Source of the DNA: Symsagittifera roscoffensis
Lineage: Eukaryota > Xenacoelomorpha > Acoela > Convolutidae
Direction of reading: 5' to 3'
Assembly: GCF_963678635.1 (NCBI RefSeq)
Contig: NC_087063.1
Coordinates: forward strand, 80,959,574 to 81,023,573
DNA: 64,000 bases
Shown here: positions 9,522-20,004 of the stretch, one piece after another
How the letters are laid out: the number at the start of each line of letters is the position of its first letter
How positions within the stretch are numbered: position 1 is the first letter of the stretch
Translations under genes and position numbers: made by a program
Notes under the pieces: model-generated
Seen by the model: the letters and a program-made list of their open reading frames with translations, nothing else
Databases searched by the model: none
Told to the model about the DNA's origin: nothing

Positions 9522-12301
9522 CTGAAACAAAATATGCAAACACAATTTATCGACGCGGAAAAGTAAAAACATACGAGCTGTTAAGTTCTTACAGCGAACA
9601 ACTGTTGTGCCCGAAAAGCCACGAAAATACTATTCAGAAATCTACGAAGCTTGGATTTTTTTAAAAATATATATTTTTCGTCGGTTTCGACCATTTTTCG
9701 ACCGCGAGTGTTTGCATCAATCGACTATTCGTACCGGCAACATTTAATCAGAAACGAGTTACGTCAAATGTTGAGAGAACACAGAACTAGAAACATCCGA
9801 AGCAGAATTAAATATTATCAAACAATCCGTTAAAATGCTTCAAATTTTGTGTAGTTTTTGTTGTATTTTAGCAATTCAATCATTGAAGATTGACTTTTCT
9901 CGTTTTTAGCTACTTTTGTAGCACTCTTTTGTGGATTCGATTACTTGATTATCATTCCGGCTTCATGCTTTCGGATCTAATCAATAACCCCCCCCCCCCC
10001 CCCGCTATTGTATCTACCAAAGAATCTCCACCACTGTAAATAAAAACAGTAAATTCGCACTAGAGCGTTGTACGTAAATTCCAGTTTTGCTGCATTCTGA
10101 TTGGATGAAAATTCCCTGCAAGTAAATCTACCCTACTTAACAATCTCTCCCCCCCCCCTTTCTTGAAAAGGGGGGGGGGGGAGATTGTTCAGTAGATCCA
10201 TGCTTTCTTGTTTTCACACGAACTGAATGAATTTGTGGATTGTTGGGTGAGCGCAACTCTTCTTCGCTCTGTCCAACACTCTACTGAGTTGTTTGTTTTC
10301 TTGGATCTTGTAAACGGATTTCTTGGATTCTTGGATCTTTTGACATACGCACTCAAAACAAGACCCAAAACCATGAATGCTAATAAGCCGTTTGTAAGCC
10401 CACAAACGGCCTATTAGCAGTTATGGTTTTGGGTCTTGTTTTGGGTACGTATGGCCCAATCCAAATACCTCATATTTGCTCCAATTAGTCAGAATGAAAA
10501 AAAAACATTGAATAATAAATACGCATTGATTGAAGCTTGCTTAAAATCCAAAATTCTCGAACGGCTCCTTTCCAAAATTTTTAAAGCTGCTTAAACGTTC
10601 AAATATTTTGCCAACTGAAGGTACACTTTGTTATTTTACAACCGCGTGAGTTGTGAATCGTAGCGTGTACCATTTCCCTCATTCCAGTATGTGCAGGTTC
10701 TTGTTCTTTCTGTAAATAAAGGTAACGGTCCGAACGGCTTTAAATCTTACCGTAAGAAAGTCTCCCCATCAGAACAAAGGCCAATTTGTTGGGTATTGCA
10801 ATGTTATTTATTATTTTACGAGTCGATCCTGTATTTTTTTTGCGCCGCACTGTTCGGGCTTAAAACTGGTACTTCGATTGACAGCAGTCCCATTCAAACG
10901 CGCTCAGCGTCAGATTTCGGATAAACAGATGTTATTTTGAAAAGTTTTCTTTCTAAAAGTTTTTTTTAAATCAATGCTTAATCGATTTTAAATCTTTTCA
11001 ATCAGTTTTTTATTGGAAACTGTTGCTAGAAACAACTTTTTGTTAACTAGCCAGAGGCGCTTACCGAAGTGATAAATCAATTATCTAAAGTTAACCAAGC
11101 TATGGAGCTAAAGTTAGAAATTGCAGCGAGCGCGAATTGAACCCGTAATCATATGGTTGCTGGACACGATCGCTACCGGATGCGACACAAAGTCAACTAC
11201 CGATGAGATCGCTGTTTAAAAACCCTACCATAGTTACCACGTTGTTCTCCATACAATTTTAAAGCGAATATTTAATCACTCATTTTAATTAAAAGCCTCT
11301 TAGGGTCGCTGGGTACAATTTTTTTTGCCTCGTACGAGTTGAGTTGTGCGTTCGCATTGTCGCTGTTGACTAATTATCACTTTTGACGACTTCTCGCAGA
11401 AGTACCCAATTTTGAAAAGTTTTTGCGAAGAAACATGCTAAATTTTCCCAAAGTTATGTTTTTCCAAGCGAGGCTTTTTGAATAAGAAAAAACGCTTTAA
11501 TGTTCTTACTATATCCTGATTGACACACATTTGGACCCTGAGAACACGTGGCGACCACTCGTAGGACTGACAAGTTATTCGATGAAACTAAAGTCAAATG
11601 GTTAGGTCGGTTTCTCTTCTTCATTACTGGGTTTTATAAGGGATCGAGAGTACGGGGATGGGGGTATGCTCGATCCCTAACACCATTACACCACCTCATT
11701 ATAATACCACCAAATGTTTCAAAACATACAACTGAACCTTATAAAGAAAATAGAAGTACTCTTCACTAAATCTGATAATTCGTAATTTACCTAAACATAC
11801 GATGAGTGCAGCTGTCAGAATGATAGGTATGACGTAAGGATCCCAGTCGTGCTCCCGGAACACCTCATGAAGCGTATCCGAAACAGACTCATGCGTTGCA
11901 GTGTTCAAATAGCCTATCAAACCTCGGCTAAGAGCAGCAATTGCAATGATATGTTCGAGAATAACATTCCAGCCAATCAGAAACGCCGCCAGTTCGCCCA
12001 TTGTAATGTAAGTGTAGATATAAGCAGAACCAGCCTTCGGAACACGACTCGCGAACTCGGCGTAACACGACGCCGACATGGAACTGGCGATAGCGGCTAC
12101 TAAGAAGCATAGCGGAAGAGCTGGACCCGAAGTGTGGTGTGCTATGACGCCCGAGAGCACGTAGATCCCGCTGCCCATCATGTTCGACACACCGATGACC
12201 ACTAAGTCGAAAGTGCTCAGACACCGATGTAATTCTGTGGCCAGAACATCGCCTTGGATAGTTTTTTTTCTCGTGATTTTATGAAGAACTTTACCCCACA
12301 T
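8350..12301 (-). CDS. Cationic amino-acid transporter, SLC7 CAT subfamily, 2 exons
   Basis: Exons 12301-11791 and 9521-8350 join in phase 1 (TTTAG donor GTAAAT, acceptor TTTGTTTCAG) into 560 residues. Members of this APC-superfamily group carry arginine, lysine and ornithine across the plasma membrane with about 14 membrane helices. Visible hallmarks: LSTFDLVVIGVSNMMGSGIY (helix 1 substrate motif), FASRVPKAGSAYIYTYITMG and GWNVILEHI, then QAYFAFVGLDVVATASEEAL, ALTLMVPY, FLAKINSKTQTPIIATL, SMGTLLAYFVVA and, near the end, AYKVPFNPFMPAASIFVNFYL. It is shorter than vertebrate CATs, mainly in the loop before the last four helices. The ATG at 12301 is chosen because MWGKVLHKI aligns with the family N-terminus; an upstream in-frame ATG at 12403 would add a non-homologous hydrophobic stretch. 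Substrate is inferred from family. Confidence 0.93.
10127..10196. repeat. Poly-C/poly-G palindrome
   Basis: Left arm AACAATCTCTCCCCCC.. and right arm ..GGGGGGAGATTGTT pair across a short TTTCTTGAAAA spacer. Outer TCTAC and GTAGA also match. About 20 bp per inner arm. Confidence 0.75.
10344..10453. repeat. Long near-perfect hairpin, 52-bp arms with a 6-base loop
   Basis: Arm 10344-10395 (CATACGCACTCAAAACAAGA...) is complementary to 10402-10453 (...TGTTTTGGGTACGTATG), with about five mismatches by eye. Either a tiny MITE or a foldback RNA on one strand. Confidence 0.8.
11120..11195 (-). repeat. tRNA-like module on the minus strand
   Basis: Minus strand has TCGC..GGTA..GCGA (D-arm, A-box) and GGGTTCAATTC (B-box) at tRNA spacing. 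Acceptor and anticodon stems are poor, so it is a SINE or tRNA pseudogene. Confidence 0.4.
11791..12301 (-). CDS. CAT exon 1
   Basis: Encodes residues 1-170, the first helices including the substrate-binding GSGIY turn and the GWN helix. It ends after ALIVCL plus one base of the Gly codon. Confidence 0.9.
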
Positions 12302-12700
12302 TTTGAGTGATGTTTTTGTTAAAAATATATCAAGATCACCATTTTTACGCTTTTCGAAAATATAAACAATCAAGAAAATGAGAATGTGAATTAATGAACA
12401 CAAGCGTATGGTTTACTTCTCAATTCAATATATGCTACAGTTGTTTGGTGCTGTGCTTTTTTTCGTCTTAAACTCAATGATGGTTCGTTTTTGCTTGTTT
12501 GAAGTTCGTTTTAAGACTTACGACGCTGACACCTAACCTCTCTGTTGAATTTTGAATTTTTAGTTGTTTATTGTTAATTGCTCTGACGCATATGGTAATT
12601 GAAAATTAAGATCAACGTACAATTCTTCCACACTTACGTACAACTTCTAAGGTCCCCTCACTTTAAAAAGAGATATTGTGGGTGCTAGATAACTTAATCA

Positions 12701-12750
12701 TTCCCCCCCACCCCCCCCCCCCCACACACACACACACACACGGCACACAC
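12701..12750. repeat. Poly-C plus (CA)n microsatellite
   Basis: Long run of C broken by one A, followed by about ten CA units. Confidence 0.9.
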
Positions 12751-13699
12751 AGATATGGAGGAGTCTATGGGAGATCGGAAGAGTCTGCGCGACCCATGGA
12801 CCTTTTGCAATTTTATGTGCAGATTTCCCAGACTCAAGCTCTCGGCGATACTATGCAATTTTGGATCTGGGTCCAGATGTGGCGCCATTTTCAAAGTATG
12901 AAAAGTCTCTCGCATTGGCATGGCTCGAATTGATATCGATCAGGCGTATTCAAAAACAGTCCGTGCCTACGGTCTAGCAAGCTCGCAACCGTATCAGCCC
13001 AATTGCATCGTTCTGCCCAAGTCTTTTTCTGCAATGGGACCATTCTTCTTTAAGACCGGCCTCTCAATGGGAGTAGTTGACAATTAGCAATAAGTTAGTA
13101 CAAAAAAAAGTAAAAAAAGCCTTCTGTCCATATATTTAATTTTCCCTGGTTGGCTCTTCAGGCGACCTTGAGGACATTTCTTTTCAAAAAAAACAAGACA
13201 TTGCAAGTCATACCTTTTTTCATTTCTATACTTAGCAATATTCAAATCGGAAACAAGACTGCTTGTATACCAGGGCGGAGCACTGAATGTTCTGACTGAA
13301 CTTCAAGTCCATTCAAAAAGTTTTTTTTTTGATTGAATAAATGACGAAGAAATCGACAAATAAAAAGAAAGATTTGTTTTCCCTTTTTTTCATTTTATCC
13401 ACCAGTGACTATGTAAAACAAAAAGGGTGTGTTTAGCGTATTTTTTATTGAGCCTAAAATATTGGATCAATTCAGTTTGGAACGCATTCTTTGCCGCTTA
13501 CGAGAGTTATAAGAACGCAAAATATTGCGCGTGAATTATCCCAACTAGGCCAAAACAGAAATTTTCAATTCGCTGGTGAAATATCTTTTTAGTTTGGAGC
13601 CCAAGACGACAAAATGATGTGAAAACATTTCGTCAATAACTTCAGTTAAATTGTCCATTTTGTCTGAATCAAACCCCCCCCCCCCCCAGCCAATATATT

Positions 13700-14060
13700 T
13701 CGCATTTTCTACGAAAGTCCGAACAACAAGGTTGTTCGAATCGGGGAGTAGTCCTGAAGGTTCCTCCCTTTTAAGCTTCATTTAATAGTGTTCACTTTAA
13801 AAAGGGACAAATTTTTTTTAAAAAAAGATGAAAAAATTTGAATTTTGTATGAAATTGTTTTTGAAAACCATCCCACCACACACCACGTTAAGTACAAAAT
13901 GATACGTTTCCCACTTAGAAAAAGTTTTACTACACCAAAATAAATGCCTCATTTTAAATTCAAACAGTTTCTAAGACGGATTAAGCCATTTCAATTTCAA
14001 ATTGGTAATGCTTAAGCCAGCAAAACTTTACGAAACAAGATCACATGTGAAAATTCTGTT
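13700..14060 (-). mobile_element. Helitron-like/hairpin-ended repeat, minus-strand copy
   Basis: On the minus strand GAACCTTCAGGACTACTCC (3' hairpin region) is followed directly by TTGTTGTTCGGACTTTCGTA (5' end of another copy). The body at 13789-14060 matches the body at 15307-15550 (GATACGTTTCCCAC, CGAAACAAGATCACATGTGA). Confidence 0.45.
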
Positions 14061-14300
14061 TTTAGAAGAAATTGAGATCAAGAGAACGACACTTTTCGAA
14101 TGATACTAATAAAATTAGCCCGAGGCCTGAAAACAGTTGCTTCCAAGGGCAATTTCGGTGGACAACTAAAATTGAAAGGTGGGAGCACTTTCTCAGTGTA
14201 GATCCAAAATCAACAGCCTCAATTATCATACCGAACGCTATCTTGGTACGCTGAATTTTTTGAGGTGGCTAAAGCAACTCCTCAAAATTATAGGATCAAG

Positions 14301-14340
14301 GTGTGTGTGGCGTGTGTGTGTGTGTGAGAGAAGGAGGAGG
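14301..14340. repeat. (GT)n microsatellite
   Basis: GTGTGTGTGGCGTGTGTGTGTGTGTGAGAG-type tract, read directly (given here in outline). Confidence 0.85.
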
Positions 14341-15299
14341 GTTCAAAAAGAGCACTTGAATTTGATGAGTTAATCTAACCCATTCCAATCCAATCGGAAC
14401 CATAGCGGAAGATGAACAAAAGTGCCAGAATAGAACTTGGCTCAACATACCAAAAACGAGTACATCAAAAAAAATTAACAAAAAACAAAACAATTACTAA
14501 GGCCTGTAAATCCAGATGTGTTCAATTTTTAGAGCGTTATTGACAAGTTGAAACTCATATAAAAAACGATTGAGTATCTAAACTATGGCAAAAAAATCCG
14601 ATTGCGAAAAGACGAATCCAACATGATTAGACTTTTTGCGGCTAGCAGTTCGTGTTTTTTTGGAAAGGTCATGTACATACCCGCACTGGACTTTTTTTTT
14701 GAAAAAAAAGATCAATTCAATGGGTTTTATAGCCAAAAAATTTCAAGCTTAAGGATTATAATTACATTTTTGAAATTAAAAATGGATATGAAATCCATTA
14801 CGATCCATTGTCTTTAAAATAATAAACCGGTTGAAACTTTTTTAGATTGCATTGATCATACCTGTACGTAAATTCTGCATCTTTCTTGCATATCTCACAG
14901 CCTTCTCGTTTTTTATACTCGCTCATATTCATCTAAATTATATAATTTTTCGCTAATGGTAATCTAATGACCCGTACACTATACCACATTAAATAAGTCC
15001 ATCCGCCGACCCGCTCGCGTCCCATCAAAAGTAAAACCCCACCCACCACCCACCACACTTCTCCCCAGGTTCATCCCGACTTTCATCCCTCCACTATTTT
15101 GTGGTCGTAGGTGAGAGTCGGGGGTGGTTTAGCTCAACGTGACGCAAAAGATAGGGTTTTTTAGTTGGTCAAGAAAAAAATGATGCTGATTTGAGTAGGT
15201 ATAGAAATCAAGCAAGCCGTGAGAACGTAATAGAGACAGGTGAGGGAAAGCGTGCAGGAAAACGAGGTAAGAGAAAAACTCTCTTGTAAGCTCAGGGCA

Positions 15300-15930
15300 G
15301 TAGCGTTCACTTTAAAAAAGAATTAAAGTTTTTATATAAAACCATCATTTTCAAAAACATCCCGCTACACGCGATGTTAAGTACAAAGTGATACGTTTCC
15401 CACATAGTTTATAAAAACACCAAATAGCATGCTTCATTTTAATTTGAAACAATATCTAAGACAGATTAAGCCCCTGCTCTCGCCTTATTATATCTCGCAT
15501 TAGTTTTCCCAAATTGTGTACGAAACAAGATCACATGTGAAAAATCACGTCAAAAATTGCTAGTTATAGTCGAAGTTTGTCTGAGAAATAAAAACCACCC
15601 CGAGCACAAATGTTCTGTCACTCACTACGAAAGTCGGAACAACAAAGTAACAATGACAAAAAAAGAGAAACAGGACGAAAGTCGGAACAACAATAGTGCT
15701 CGTATCAGGGAGTAGCCCTGAAGGTTCCGACTCTCTTTCAAAGTCGATGTAATTGTGTTAATTTTAAGATATGGATAAGTTTTTTATATTTTTCACTTTT
15801 TGAAATGACACAAAAAAAAACAGGTCAAAAGTAGCTAGTTAAAGTCATAACTTGTCAAAATTTGGAGTAAAAAAATACCCCGAGCACAAATAGTCCGTTT
15901 CTGTCTTCGAAATTTGGAACAAAAAGTTAA
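15300..15930 (-). mobile_element. Helitron-like/hairpin-ended repeats, head-to-tail copies
   Basis: Minus-strand 5' ends (TTGTTCCGACTTTC) at about 15645 and 15692, with a diverged one at about 15925; a 3' hairpin CTTCAGGGCTACTCCCTGAT at 15702-15735 abuts the next 5' end. Shared internal CATTTGTGCTCGGGGTGG. Same family as 28403 and 55619. Confidence 0.5.
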
Positions 15931-16032
15931 CAATGACAGAAAAAACGGAAAAACTTAAAAACCGAGAAAAGAAAATAAGCAAAACCGGAGCTGCCTCAAA
16001 AACAAGAGCAGTAGTAGATGTTGAGGCTGATC

Positions 16033-16105
16033 AGGGGGGGGGGGGGGGGAGCATGGGAGACTCCATGTATTAAGATACGTTATAGACTTTCGATCTCCCA
16101 TGCTA
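16033..16105. repeat. Poly-G tract followed by an 11-bp inverted repeat
   Basis: A run of about 17 G leads into AGCATGGGAGA, pairing with TCTCCCATGCT about 33 bases later. TGTATTAAGAT occurs three times nearby. Confidence 0.65.
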
Positions 16106-16672
16106 TGTATTAAGATTGGGCATAGAGTCTACAATGTATTAAGATAAAGAATACCAATGGTAAGTTTTCAGTGTGATGGTAAGAGAAAGAAAAACGTATT
16201 TTTTTTGGTTTTTGCGTGGAAATGTGTAGTTTTTTCGCAAAACTTTTGGCGCGTTTTATCTAATTTGTAAATATCAAAGGTTGATTACGTGTAGATCGTG
16301 TAATGAAGGTCTTTTAATTAGTTTTTCGGAACATGGTAATTCAATGGTAAGAGTTTTTGGGTAAAAACTTAAAAGTTTTACCAAAAAAAATGAAAAATTT
16401 TCAAAAAACTTCAGAACACGATAAGGTTAGCTATAATTCCATCTAATTTATTGGAGAATCTACTTTCAATCTACTAGAAGCAAAGTTGAAACCTTCTGAA
16501 ACTTCGAAAAAAGTCAAACTTTTTGTTTAAAAAAATTAAATTACAAAGAAAATTACTAAATCACTGCACCGTACAGTAAATTTACTGCCATAATTTACAC
16601 TTACAAATAAAAAACTATAAGTTTACATAAAATTACTTAAAAAATTCAAAACATGCACATCATGAATTTTAT

Positions 16673-17023
16673 TCAAATTCTCTGGTAGAATTGAAAAAGA
16701 AGAAATGCTGAATAAATTGCGTAAATTGCGTAAAACAAATTATCAGTTTTTTGTAGTTTTCTGGGAACCATTCGCCAATACTTTTTTGTTAGATAAGAAC
16801 AAATTGTTTTTTTTCGACCCAAAGAATCAACAAAGTAATAAGTTTTTTCCAATCGTGCTATCATGATCCAGTGTTGCCCTCTACTATTGCTCGGGGCTGA
16901 GTTAACAATTGCAAAAGAGTATTTTCTTAGTCGAGGTACTTTATTAGAGGGGTAAGATGCCATGTACTTGTACCTGAGTTCAGGGATTCTTTAAATAATT
17001 TGCAGAAGTAAAAAATTATCCAT
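16673..17023 (-). pseudogene. Adenain-like cysteine protease relic (virus-like)
   Basis: Reading from ATG at 17023 there is an in-frame stop at 16991-16993, then an open frame from 16963 (96 codons). Adenovirus- and Polinton-type proteases of the C5/C48 group mature virion proteins using His, Asp/Glu, Gln and Cys. Here NSRGQHWIMIAR supplies the His (31), YYFVDSLG the Asp (46) and RKLQKTDN the Gln (71), but the following segment, where the catalytic Cys is expected, reads LFYAIYAIYSA with no Cys. That spot carries a direct repeat of the nonamer TACGCAATT. With the internal stop this is a dead gene. It lies about 90 bp after the small membrane ORF and on the same strand as the capsid-like relic. 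A host ULP/SENP protease is possible but fits the neighbours less well. Confidence 0.6.
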
Positions 17024-17111
17024 CTTTGCAATTATTAGCTGATTTACATCTAAAAACAAAGAAATAGATAGTTTGATACTTTAAATTAGGATAAAAACTA
17101 AGATTCGTGAC

Positions 17112-17381
17112 TTACACGCATTTAGATATTGAATCAACAAAGTCCCATACACAAGTCTTATCAATTGGACAAAGATTATTGAACACCGGTTTACAGTCTA
17201 GTTTGAAGACATTTCTCGGGTTTTCAATTAAACAGCATTCATTGTCAACTTTTTGTGGAGATTTAAGTCTGAAGAAAAACAAAACAGATATTACAGAGAC
17301 AATAACAACGAAAAGTCCCAAAAAAGTTACAACATTTTTATAGGAACCTGAAAATTCTTCATTTTTAGCGACTGAGAACAT
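17112..17381 (-). CDS. Small membrane protein in the virus-like block
   Basis: About 89 codons from the ATG at 17381 (an upstream in-frame ATG lies at 17417). It overlaps the end of the capsid-like relic by a few bases in another frame. One clear membrane segment, VVTFLGLFVVIVSVISVLFF, is followed by a short tail with five cysteines (NECC, LDC, LC, TC, KC). I do not recognise the family. The overlap and shared strand suggest it belonged to the same virus-like transcription unit. It is intact as read, but whether it is expressed is unknown. Confidence 0.4.
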   Translation of the reverse strand: MFSVAKNEEFSGSYKNVVTFLGLFVVIVSVISVLFFFRLKSPQKVDNECCLIENPRNVFKLDCKPVFNNLCPIDKTCVWDFVDSISKCV

Positions 17382-18684
17382 CGAGAACAATTTTAGCGAC
17401 TGTTCCAAATTTGTCAATTTGAATATTTGATAGTTTTTCTCCCAAGACTATCACTTCCGTTACTTGCTCCAAGGGAAACTGGAAAAACATTTCTAATCTC
17501 AAGCTTTCTCCACTACTGTTCAGCTGCATCCTGTAGTGAAGTCAAATCAAAAACTTGAATATAGTGATTTTGAAAATCTTCCATAGGAAGAGCTGGGAAA
17601 TCTTCGTTAAACTGCATTGCTTTCAATGTTGTGCCATAAGGACGACAAGGAGAAGTTGTATCTAATGAAACAATTGCTCTTCCACCCCGAACAATTCTTA
17701 CCTCTCTCAAATGGAATTTTTGATAGCTGAAAGGGTTCTCAAGAAAATATCCTGCAACAGCTGAATTTATATTCATGCAACAGCTACTGTTCTTCTTGGT
17801 GCGTTATTGAATTTATTTTCTTGCATGAATTGGTTTTGACGAGATGAAATGATAGAGGGTTGTGCTATCGTTTCCATTTTATTGTTTTGAGCAGCATCTC
17901 TTTCCAGATTCCATTGCAAGTATTGATGATTAGGTTCAGCAACTTAAATTCTTCTTGTAAACAGTGAACAATCAACAATTTTCAGATTGACATTTGGATT
18001 ATCAGATAGCATATAAAAATTAGGTCTAGCTCGAATAAGTTTAATTCGTACTTTGGTGTTTGGTAGTAACATTTTTTCGCAAGTAAGCAAATCAATGGCG
18101 AGTCTTCCATAGAGTGAAAAAGTCATCCTTATTCCTAAGGAATTTGCTCTATCAGTGAATGGATGCATATCAAATGCATCAGGATTTTCTTCAAAACTGT
18201 AGCCATGACAAGCAAGTATTCCTTTATTACTCACTGCTGACGAGTTGAATTCATTCGATATTCGTGCCTTATGAGGGTATAATCCATTGACGTTGTGAAC
18301 GATTGTAGTGTTGAAGTAAACCTCATAATTGGAGAATAGAGATTGTAGTAGATAGTTTACATAAATTAAGTAAGTTTGTGGTTCCTCATCTGAATCTTCC
18401 TCCGATTTCGCTTTATGTCCTGCTTTTTCTTTTTTGAAAGCATCAAACAATCTTCCTTTGAATAAATGAAGCTTCAAATGAGGATGGGTATCATGCATAT
18501 TCGAGTAGAGATTACGATACGTTTCAATTTAAAACTCAATACTGCTTTCATCCAGAGAAGTACTGGGGAATACTTCTTGTGTGAAAGATGACAAATTTGT
18601 TTCCAAAACTGGGACTTTATCAAAAATCTCCAATGAAGAATTTGTAAAAGCATCGTACCGAAAATGACTTTGGTTTACACTCAT
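17365..18684 (-). pseudogene. Capsid-like protein relic of a Polinton/adintovirus-like element (F54H12.2-like)
   Basis: From the ATG at 18684 the frame has a stop at 18529-18531, is open to a stop at 17944-17946, shifts frame near 17780, is open to 17513, and shifts once more before a last stop at 17365-17367. Segments in order resemble a capsid-type family often annotated as 'F54H12.2-like' in invertebrates: YLLQSLFSNYEVYFN, then SLYGRLAIDLLTCEKMLLPN, NLKIVDCSLFTRRI, FLENPFSYQKFHL and finally ESLRLEMFFQFPL. The family name is from memory and the capsid role is inferred from the adjoining adenain-like protease and Polinton biology. At least two stops and two frame breaks make it non-functional. 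No DNA polymerase, integrase or packaging ATPase is visible nearby, so only part of the element survives. Confidence 0.55.
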
Positions 18685-18760
18685 TCTCTAATGTCAAAAA
18701 TGTCTTTGCGAGAGCGAATGTTTTTCGATCTACTTCTGGTTCTAATATCGATTCGATCTA

Positions 18761-18940
18761 CTACCTAAATGGCTCTTCTTGTCCTACCCTTGTATTTCTT
18801 TTTTCCACCTCCCAATTGTTTCCGAACTGTTTTTGTTCCCACATTATTTGCAAATATTTTGAGTTTATTACGTCCACTAACAACTTCCCCAATCTCTGGA
18901 GCAGAGCTTTCAAACAAATCTGCTTTTTAATATTTGTATC
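18761..18940 (-). other. Possible relic of a further virus-like ORF upstream of the capsid-like gene
   Basis: An open frame ends at 18761, 77 bp before the capsid-like start, and reads LGKLLVDVINSKYLQ followed by a basic/polar stretch. Small basic proteins precede the capsid gene in some Polinton-like elements, but the match is only in character. Its 5' half overlaps a UGT relic on the other strand, so the frame is chimeric. Confidence 0.2.
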
Positions 18941-18944
18941 ACTT

Positions 18945-19092
18945 TTTTTCACTCTTCTGAAAGTTTGAATGTTTTGTTTGTCCCGCCATGCTTTGGAGAC
19001 CATTTTGTATTAAGTGCATCTCTTTTAGTTTCCGTTTGCAAAACCCACAACTGCCACATAGTTGAAACTGCTAAATCAATCGCTTCGAAACG
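18945..19092 (+). pseudogene. UDP-glucuronosyltransferase N-terminal fragment
   Basis: About 145 bp match the start of the intact UGT genes (compare 22702-22850). It reads LNVLFVPPCFG, then VCKTHNC and IVETAK without an internal stop, but both sides of the homology are lost. It corresponds to about residues 13-62, the mature N-terminus after the signal peptide. It is clearly more diverged from the two intact copies than they are from each other, so it is an older duplicate. It joins directly to the virus-like block at about 18.94 kb. Confidence 0.75.
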
Positions 19093-20004
19093 CATATTAA
19101 AACTCCAATTTTGACAGCCAAAAGGCTGTTAAAAATTTCAGAAAAAGATTTTGCAAGATTTCTGAAAATTTGTTGAACTGCTTTTTGTGAAAAACAGCTT
19201 TTTATAAATCTCATATTTGTAAATTATTTGATGAGCATTTACTCGTCCAAACATTGAATCTTAATTTTGACACTCGAAATACTCTCAATCTACGAAAACC
19301 CAAATAAATGTTTTTAAAACCACGTAAAGATGATTTTCAATGATATCTGAATACTTTACTTTTTTTATTTAAAAAACTGTTTATCATACAATTGTCATAA
19401 TTGAAACTTAGTTGATCCGCGTATTTTTTCGACCTATAATAAAACTCATAAATGTGATAATTAAAATGCTCTCAATAAAAAAAAACACCTTTTAATCTTA
19501 TTTGAAAATACCCACACACGTTTCCAATTATTTTTAAATATTCTTACTTTTCTATTGTAAAACGCTTATTTGACCATTTTCATACATGAAAACTGTATGA
19601 AATTTTTTCCTCATCCAAAAAACTAAATCATTTTTTTATGACAAAAAAGCTTCAATAGAGTCTAGTTGGAAAAAAAATGTGTGTTAAAAATCTTCAAAAA
19701 ACTTTTTTAGTGTTGTTTAAAAATTGCATGAGAGGCTATTTATGAAATCGTATGACAAAACTTTTTTTCAATGGACGTCAACCCGCGTACTGTTTCCCCC
19801 GCTTGTCTAACAAATCGCACACCGTACCACTCGTCCCGAATCATGACGTCCTCATCACACAAGTCTTTTTGCTGAAAACCCATATTAAAACGAGCATAAA
19901 AAATTACCCTTAAAGCATAAGACAATCCGCAGCGAACATTATACGTAATAAGAGTAACCGCTCATTCTGAAAATTGCACTTTTTTCACGAGAAGGACGCA
20001 GACG

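Larger units (their letters stand above)
9522..11790 (-). other. CAT intron of 2,269 bp with palindromes and a C tract
   Basis: Holds a 16-bp C tract (9988-10003), a poly-C/poly-G palindrome (10139-10189), a long hairpin (10344-10453) and a tRNA-like module (11120-11195). Short open frames here show no coding character. Confidence 0.7.
12302..16600. other. Non-coding repeat-rich interval upstream of the CAT gene
   Basis: Contains a mixed C/CA tract (12701-12750), a GT microsatellite (14301-14330), poly-G (16033-16049) and minus-strand pieces of a hairpin-ended mobile family. I see no supported gene. Confidence 0.6.

Noticed and set aside
12302-12403. Upstream start for the CAT protein at 12403
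   Set aside because: The added 34 residues do not align with CAT N-termini; the ATG at 12301 does.
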